From contig NW_022098069.1 in the NCBI RefSeq assembly GCF_002288925.2, positions 85,174,734-85,238,733 on the forward strand: a stretch of DNA of 64,000 bases, given 5' to 3'. Origin of the DNA: Delphinapterus leucas. Taxonomy: Eukaryota > Chordata > Mammalia > Artiodactyla > Monodontidae. The position numbers were made by a program, and so were the translations under genes. How positions within the stretch are numbered: position 1 is the stretch's first letter; each line of letters starts with the position of its first letter. Of the stretch, positions 57,685 to 64,000 are shown in pieces. The notes under the pieces were generated by a model that was given only the letters and a program-made list of their open reading frames with translations, was not told the DNA's origin and made no database searches.

Positions 57685-57727
57685 CTGAGTGCATCACCGG
57701 GAGCCCAGGGGGTGAGGCAGCAGCTCC
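57685..57727 (-). CDS. DOK7: DOK7 alternative short exon (43 bp, inferred)
   Basis: The minus-strand acceptor is ctccttggtctag| before 57727 and the donor is cactcag|gtaggc after 57685. Entered in phase 0 it reads GAAASPPGLPVMHS and leaves one base, exactly what the exon at 56391 needs. The exon is short and was found by looking for a phase-correct link, so it is less certain than the next two. Confidence 0.5.
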
Positions 57728-60675
57728 CTAGACCAAGGAGAACACATGTCAGTCTGTCCATCCGGCTCCCGCTCACCCGGCACCCAGCCCAAGAGCCAGG
57801 ATGCTACCCAAGAGTCACAAAGGGCCACCCGCCAGGGAGACCAGCCAGGGGCCCGACTCCTCTCCAGGGGTCCCTGCCCACCCTGACACCCACAAACCCA
57901 TTTGGGGTGAGGCGTCGGCAGCTCGGGCCTCCAGAACACATCTGGCCTGGCTGCTCTCGGCAGTGTTGGCGGCCAGCTGTGCGGCACGGTTTGTAGCCAT
58001 GAGATGCACGAGGGCTGTCACGTCACCCCTGGCCCCGGGCACTGCCGGCCTGCTCTAAGCAGGGCACCCCGGCTGAGCCACTCCTGGGGGCCCCGTGAGA
58101 TGGGTCAAGGCCCCCAGACCGCAGGGTGGCCACTTTGAGGTGCCTGATTGGAGGTGCAGAAAGACTCCGAGAAGGAAAGGGGTTCGGGGGCTTCAGAGCT
58201 GGGGACAGTGTCTGCCGGCAGATTGGGAGGGAGGGACGGTGGCCCACTGCCGGCACGTTCACTGCTGCCTGAGCCTCCATCCCCCAAACCAGTAGGAGAT
58301 GGGCCAGCCAGGGCCAGGGGCACCTGACAGGAAAGGGTCTGGCATCCCCAGCGCTTCTGAGGAGGACAGCCCGGCAGTGGGGTCTCATGGGGGGCTGCGG
58401 GCTGGCATAGGGGTGCAGAAGCCTGACCCGCTCTCTGGGAGGTCAAAGGGGCTGCCCAAACTCAGGACACAGCACCTCGACCCTGGTCCCGGCCAGGCTG
58501 CTGGGCACCTGGGCTGGCCTAACCCATCACCTTGTGTAAAGGCGCCCGGGCAGGCTTGGGGATTTGGGGAGGGTGTGTCTGACCTCCAACACCTGGGACA
58601 AGAGCCGACCGCCCTCAGGAGCCCCATCGCTAGCTGCTCAGAGCCCCACCCACAGACGGCACCTGCTGTGCCGGCGGCAAGCCCTGCGGGCACAGCGTCA
58701 GACCCAAAGGACGAAACCACGTGCCGTGGGAGATGAGCAAACGCGGCGCCTCCTGTCCCCTCCCCCTGGGCGCCAGGGCCAGGTGGGGGCAGGTGGGTGC
58801 ACGGAGCCTGGGGAGGCGAGGACGACTCTCTGGTTGCCCCCAGTCCTGCCATTCCTGGCACCTGAGAAGCCCACCCCACCCCAGGGAGGGTGAGTGAAGC
58901 TGGTGGCCCCAGGAGTGCAGAAGCAGGTGTTCCCAGCCAGGGGCGTGAGGCCCACCCCGTGAGCTCCGGAAAGATAGGGGACGAGGCCAAAAGCTTCCCA
59001 CGGGGCTACCCTGCCGGCGCACCTGGCCGCACCCGATGAGAGGCTCCATGCCTCTGGGCTGCCCTGGGCTGCAGGGGAAACTGAGGCACACCCTCCTGGG
59101 GGCTAGGCCCTCCTCCTGAGCCGCCCCATCGCCTCCCCAAAGGGCCAGGGTGGTCAGTGGCCACTCCCATGGAGGGCCCCTCCCTCCTCTGGGCCCAGGC
59201 CCTGGCCACGCCCCTCCAGCCCAGAGCCCGTCCCCTCCCCTCCGGAAACTTGCTCCGACCGCGCCCGAGCCCTCACCTGGCGGCCCTCGGTCCACCCCTC
59301 CCGCTGCGCCCCTCAGATGGCTCTTCCCTGAAGTCCCGGCCAACGACCTCGGTCCAGGAGACCAGAGGTCACAGCCAGGGTGCCCGCACGGGCCAGGGGA
59401 AGGCCGAAAGCCCAGCTCCAGCCCTCCCTGGCTTCACGTGGAGGGCAAGTCCCTCGGCCGCCGGGGCCACCACCTGCTCTGGTGGAGGGCGGGCCATCTG
59501 CGGGCAGGGCACGTGGGAGCGCAGCGGGGCTGGGCCTGGAAGATGAGGGCTCTGGCGGGAGCGGGCTGCCCAGGCCTCCAGGGCCGCTCCCCACAGCCCG
59601 CAGCACCAGCACCTCCCAGCCTCTTTCTTTTGCAACAAGGCTGGTGGGTCCCTCTGGGGAGGCGACAGTAGCAGTGAGTCGAGCCCCTTTGACAGGCAGC
59701 CACCGAGCACTTCCATACAATATCTCAGCAGGCCCCTCGGGGCCCAGGCAGGCGGGACTGCTGTCCTATCTACGGAGGAGGCCCAGACAGGGGCAATGAG
59801 TTGCTGGCGGCTGCCCAGCCGGCGGACAGGGCCCCAGCTTGCCCTTCCCTGCACTGCAGTGTTGCAGGAACCGGGCCAGCACCCCGGTCCTCAGCGTCCA
59901 CAGGGACCTGGGCCCCCCGGCTCTCTAACAGGGCGGTGAACAGGGTGAAGTGGGTGTGACGGTGGGATGTGGCTTCCCGGGATGTGCAGGGGGACCCTGA
60001 TGGGGTCCCTGGAGCTCTGCTGCCCACGTAGGGGAGACTAGGGGTGGCGAGGGTGCTCCAGGCTCAGAGCCAGGACCCTCACTGGCCCAGGAGGTAGGGT
60101 GTCCACCCTCACTGGACACAGGGAGCCACCTGCCTGAGCCTAAGGGACCACTGAGGACCACATTGTGGTCTCCAGTGAACGTGTGCACACACATCACACA
60201 GGCCACACACGTGCGTGGGCACACACATACACCTGGCACCCAAGCACAGATCACACCACACATGTAACACACGTGCACACAGGATGTGCACATGCCACAC
60301 ACAAGTGCGTGCAAATGCACGCACGCAATGCACGCCATGACACACACATGCACGTTGCATGTCACACGTGTGTGCACGTCTCACGCACAGTACACATGCA
60401 TGCAAATGAAAGCACTCACATGCACACATCACACGCTGGCACACACACCACACACACATGCACACGTGCACGAGGCCTGTGTGCTGTCTGAGGCTGCTCT
60501 CCTCGTTCACGCCTCCGGCGTGTTCAGGCTTAAGGCTGAACAGACAGGCGAGGCCTCTCCCTGCTCTGTGACCCACGGGGCAAGGGAGGCCGAGCCCCTG
60601 GATTTCAGGGACAGTTAAAGGCCCCACTGGGAGGGCCGGGGGGGAGGTGGACACAGCTGGCCACATGGAAAAGGA
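57728..60675. other. GC-rich DNA between the alternative and usual DOK7 ends
   Basis: This would be intron for the long DOK7 form and intergenic for the usual form. A MIR-like piece lies near 59715-59805. I recognised no other exon with confidence. The minus-strand frame 57815-58042 reads like coding sequence but lacks a convincing pair of splice sites. Confidence 0.5.
60176..60475. repeat. CA-rich alternating purine-pyrimidine tract
   Basis: About 300 bp of cacacatgcacg-type words with few long pure CA runs, able in principle to adopt left-handed DNA. It begins about 220 bp beyond the DOK7 AATAAA in the direction of transcription. Confidence 0.85.
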
Positions 60676-60679
60676 CAAG

Positions 60680-61546
60680 ACGATAAGAAAAAACAATTTT
60701 ATTTCCAGTCTAAGAATGTATTACAAACAGTGTCAGGTGTGAAGAGCAACAAACGGCTTCAGCCAGCAGTGAAGGTACAAAGCGAAACAGTTACAGCTGA
60801 GCTGTGTGCGGGACGCAGCCGGCCGGAGCCCAGATCGGACGGACACGGGCCTCGCCTTCCACGCGGGCATCTGGAATCGTAGCGCGAATGGACAAACCAG
60901 GCCACGCAGCCAAAATCCATGCAGGAGAGCAGGCCGAGCCGACGGCGGAGGGCGTGTAGGAAGCGCGACGCCCGCAGGCGGCCCACCGGCAGTGCCTGGG
61001 GCCCCTGAATGCGAACGCCAGCCCGAGCCCTGCGTCCTCTGGTCCTGACCACCAGCCCCTGGCTCAGCCAACAGGGCGGAGGGGGGCGCCCGCGGCCCGC
61101 GCTGTCCCGGGGCTCCCGGCAAGTGACCCCGACCCTGCCCTTCCCCGCCCGCCCCTCCCCCTGGAGCGCGCAGGTTCAGAAAATGGCGGCTGTGAGTGAG
61201 CCGTCGGGGTCCCGGGGTCCCGAGAGCCAGACCCCCAACAGTCCCCGGGGCCTCCTGGGCCTCAGCAAACCCCCCAAAGGACAGACCACCTGTGCGCGCA
61301 AGCAGGTGAAGCCCCTTGGACACAACGCAACGCGCAGGGAGGTTAGTCTCAGGCTCCTGTTTGATTTGGGCACCTGGTCCTTGGGCTCTGCCCCGGACCC
61401 GGCCCCCCACCAGCCTCCCACCTTCCAGAACGCACTTCCAGCTGCGTCCGCGGCCCTCCCTGCAGGCTGGACCCCCAGGCCCCCAGGCCGCCCCACGGCA
61501 CGAGGGCAGCCCCACGAGGGCACCGCCCACCCCGCAGCCGCCGCCC
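60680..61546 (-). other. DOK7: DOK7 3'UTR (usual form)
   Basis: About 870 bases between the stop at 61547 and the AATAAA at 60698. GC-rich near the stop and AT-rich near the end. The overlapping plus-strand frame 61009-61917 is a composition effect over this UTR and the terminal exon. Confidence 0.75.
60698..60703 (-). terminator. DOK7: Polyadenylation signal AATAAA of DOK7 (usual form)
   Basis: Reverse of tttatt in caattttatttcc. A T/G-rich stretch (ttgtccttttccatgtgg) follows downstream on the minus strand, as expected for a working signal. Cleavage would fall near 60680. Confidence 0.8.
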
Positions 61547-62262
61547 TCAGGGAGGCGCATTTACCTTCAGTCCTCCGCAGACGGGACACGCGGAAAAGAG
61601 AGCCGGAGGGGGCCCCGCGTGGGGGGCGCCCGCTTCCCAGGGCTCGCCCGGCCCCGACGGGGCCTCTGTCGCCTGTCCCCGCCGTCGCTCGCCCAGCCAG
61701 CCGGAGGGACACCCCGCCGCCAGCCGGCCGCCCGAGTCCCCGGCAGCTCCGTCGCTGGCGCTGCCCTGTGTGGCAGGGGGCTGGTCCCGGGCCGCCTGGC
61801 GCAGGCTGCGGGGCGTGTCGTAGTGGGGCCGCGGCGCGGTGGGCACCTGGTACTCGGCCGCCCCGGGGGCGCAGGCGCACAGGCCGGGCTCGGGCACCAC
61901 GCCTCCCGGCAGACTGAGCAGAGAGCCCAGCTCCTCGGCCCCGCGCCACACGTCCAGGCTGCTGCCTGCGAAGGACGAGAAGCTGCCCGAGTAGGAGGAG
62001 TGGCTGCCCGTGGCGATGCCGCTGTCCGAGGAGCTCTGGCGGCCGACCTCCTGTAGCTGCCGTGGCCGCAGCGGCCTGGGGGGTGGCCTTGAGGCACCTG
62101 CTGTGGCCTCCCCGGGGGCCTGGGCGGCCGCCAGCCCGAGACCCTCCGGCGACGCACCCGCCGAGGACGGGGACGGCTCTGGCCACGGCACGAGCCGGCT
62201 GCTGGCGCTGACGTCTGAGTGGCTGGCCTCTGACGACGAGCTGGACAGGCTGCGGTCGTCCC
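61547..62262 (-). CDS. DOK7: DOK7 terminal exon of the usual form
   Basis: The minus-strand acceptor is tctctgttcag| before 62262. The 716 bp encode DDRSLSSSSSEASHSD to VNAPP and TGA at 61547-61549. Conserved blocks include RQLQEVGRQSSSDSG, EYQVPT and HYDTPRSL. An AAG|gtaaat donor consensus (61565/61564) sits inside the last codons and can send the message to the alternative exons. Confidence 0.96.
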
Positions 62263-63201
62263 CTGAACAGAGAGTCGGGGGCTGAGACTCCTGTGGGGCT
62301 TGGGCTGCCCGGGGTGGGCTGGGGAGCCTAGGTGGGAGCTGACGTCTAGCCCCCCCACGCCCCCGCCCTGCTGAAGGCCTGCGCTCTCCGGTCTCCAGTC
62401 GCCACCCTGGGACGGCTGATCCACACCCTGCCTGGACCTCCACGCCCAGCGTCACCCAGGATGGCCCCTTCGCCCACACCAGTCCCCGCCCTGCCGTCCC
62501 CCTGGGAACCAGACGTGAGCCCTTCCTCCGGGAAGGTGGCGGCCCTTGCGCACCTGAGTCCCCGGCTCTAGGGGCCTGGACGGAGAGGCCGCCGTCCCCA
62601 CTCTGCACCCGTGGGACTGGCGACAATCACACAGGACAAAGGGCCCGCAGAGCTCCCCCGCCTCTGGCCCAGGAGACCCCGGTGCAGCCCCCCACCCACC
62701 ACCCCCGGGAGCTGCAGCGTCCCCTCGAGGGCCTGCCGGCCCTTTCTGTCCGTCTCCCCGCGGAGCACAGCAGCTGAGGGGCCTCGCTCCCGGCAGCCAG
62801 CACCCCTGAGCCTTCTGTGTGGGCACAGACGGTGAAGCCACAGCCTCACCAGGCCACACCCCGGTGGCTGGGAAGGAATTCGAACCCAACCCCCCAGCCA
62901 GCACCCACGGGGCACCGTGCTTATGGTCAGCATCCAGGCCGGAGCTTAGTGAGTGTGGCATCACGAATGGACCAACAGAGGGAGGGGCATGAATGAATGA
63001 ACAGGAGCTGGGAGGTTGCCTTAAAGGGACAGCTGCGGCCCCAGGGCCACTGGCCACCCCTCACGGCCCAGGCCATGGCCCTACCTGCGCTGCCCGGCCA
63101 GCCGGAGTGGGAGAGAAGGCTGAGCCGCTTCTCCAGCCGCAGGGCTTCCAGGGCCTCCTGGGCCACGCGCTCCTCCACGGCCGGGCCCCCGGCGCTCAGG
63201 T
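61547..63201 (-). CDS. DOK7: DOK7, C-terminal part (partial gene, two exons of the usual form in window)
   Basis: Dok-7 is the cytoplasmic adaptor that binds and activates MuSK at the neuromuscular junction. The N-terminal PH and PTB exons lie beyond the right edge. The two exons here encode VEERVAQEALEALRLEKR and the Ser-rich, Pro-rich C-terminal region. The two C-terminal tyrosine motifs YQVP and YDTP are present, matching human Tyr396 and Tyr406, which recruit CRK and CRKL when phosphorylated. The leucine-rich LEKRLSLL lies where a nuclear export signal has been reported, as I recall. The usual form ends GGLKVNAPP (human ends KVNPPP). A segment of about ten residues near GEPWEAG present in human is missing. 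The gene faces LRPAP1 tail-to-tail. Confidence 0.96.
62263..63084 (-). other. DOK7: DOK7 intron between the last two usual exons
   Basis: 822 bp, GC-rich, with GT at 63084-63083 and AG at 62264-62263 on the minus strand. No repeat or extra exon was recognised. Confidence 0.8.
63085..63201 (-). CDS. DOK7: DOK7 penultimate exon of the usual form
   Basis: The minus-strand acceptor is tctgctgcag| before 63201 and the donor is agcgcag|gtaggg, 117 bp. It encodes (D)LSAGGPAVEERVAQEAL, EALRLEKRLSLLSHSG and WPGSA. Entry is after one base of a codon, and exit leaves one base, which joins GG of the next exon. Confidence 0.92.
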
Positions 63202-64000
63202 CTGCAGCAGAGGAGACGGTCAGCGAGGAGGCGGCCCCAGTCCCGTCCCCGCGGCCCACCCACTGCTCAGGACATCACAGTTACCCCAGCACTGCCAGGG
63301 CCGTGTGGACCTCGGTCCAGTCGCAGCACCACAACAGAGCCCCTGGGAGCCCCAGCTCCTCCCCACGCCAGCACCCCAGCTGCCAGACACCAAGTTCAGG
63401 GTACCCAAACCACCCCCGTCCAGGTCCCCGGCCATCATCCCGTGTCCCGGGCCCAAGGACAGCCCCCCGACCACCAGCAGATGCCCCGTGCCCCAAAGTG
63501 GACAGTCCCTGCAGTGGGTCAGGACGCTGGCACACCCTCCTGCTGATGGTGAGGCAGCAGGACGCTGGCACTGGACGGACTCACAGCCCCACCACTTGCC
63601 CTCCCTGAACCTCGCAGCCATGACTGCAAGACGCGGGAGCAGAGACAGCGCACGCCACGCGCAATGGGACCAAGGTGGGAACGCACAGGACCTGCTTGGG
63701 GCAGGGTGGACCCCGGAACTCTATCTTCTCCCCTTCCCCCTCCCCACTGTATGTGAGGCAGCTCCTGCCTCTGGGCCTTGGTGCCCAAGTGCGTCTGACC
63801 GAGCAGCGGTCAGCTTGAGAAGACACCCCCAAATCTCAGTGTTAAGGCTGCTGACCCAATGGAGGCCACATCTCAAGAGTCCCCAAAGATCACAGGCTTT
63901 CAACACGACACCGGCCAGGCTCAGCGAGCAGGGACCCACCAGCCCTGTCCACACCCCAGCTGTCCACACCTGCCCCATCCACGCCAGCCCCCTTCTGATC
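63202..64000 (-). other. DOK7: DOK7 upstream intron (incomplete)
   Basis: No reading frame matching the preceding PTB-domain exon (expected to end near the FGLRPVLP region of human) was found up to the edge, so that exon lies outside the window. Confidence 0.65.

Noticed and set aside
57815..58042. Minus-strand frame reading VTALVHLMATNRAAQLAAN and on
   Set aside because: The composition looks coding-like, but I could not find an acceptor and donor giving a phase that fits the DOK7 long form. It is left as intron until transcripts are seen.
61009..61917. 302-codon plus-strand open frame (and 61316-62056)
   Set aside because: It is antisense to the DOK7 terminal exon and 3'UTR. The open frame follows from the GC-rich coding sequence on the other strand.
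61176..62186. 336-codon minus-strand frame
   Set aside because: It overlaps the true DOK7 frame in another register, and the DOK7 frame matches the known protein.
1..64000. CRISPR array, bacterial operons or phage genes
   Set aside because: The regular repeats found are minisatellites and SINE-internal arrays without unique spacers of constant length. Genes have introns and the sequence is clearly mammalian.

Overview
The window is nuclear DNA of a mammal, almost certainly a cetacean. Two single-copy vertebrate genes with ordinary GT-AG exons lie in its right half. The interspersed repeats are dominated by the tRNA-derived SINE family whose head reads cttccctggtggcgcagtgg (CHR type of whales, hippos and ruminants). 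The youngest copies have the form and variety typical of toothed whales. There are no bacterial-style operons. Most long open frames are GC-rich shadows or lie in repeats.

Left part, 1-35.7 kb: no convincing protein-coding gene. It carries an 8.94 kb head-to-tail tandem duplication (1752-10688 and 10689-19624). By comparison of matching landmarks the two copies look identical except for one base in a poly(A) run. The right boundary lies in the first unit of a 64-bp minisatellite. To the right are CHR SINEs, old L1 pieces, an LTR, a long CATC-type tract, a perfect MAF recognition element at 22.33 kb, and a small unidentified minus-strand reading frame at 25.4 kb.

Middle, 35.7-49.5 kb: the complete LRPAP1 gene (RAP, the ER chaperone of LDL-receptor-family proteins) on the plus strand. 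It has a CpG-rich promoter with ZNF143-, RFX- and YY1-like motifs, eight coding exons that join in phase to 360 codons, a C-terminal HNEL retention signal and an ATTAAA signal.

Right, 55.9-64 kb: the 3' part of DOK7 (MuSK activator at the neuromuscular junction) on the minus strand, tail-to-tail with LRPAP1 as in human 4p16.3. The last two exons of the usual form are present (63085-63201 and 61547-62262), with a 3'UTR and AATAAA at about 60.70 kb. Downstream of the usual stop there are three further phase-compatible minus-strand exons (57685-57727, 56272-56391, 55985-56121). They can be spliced from a donor lying six codons before the usual stop and end in their own stop. They would replace the last five residues with a tail of about 99 residues carrying a YVNV (GRB2-type) tyrosine motif. 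This alternative DOK7 C-terminus is the most interesting coding signal in the window.

Exon boundaries were read by eye from splice sites, reading phase and remembered human proteins. Repeat family names are by recognition, not by alignment.
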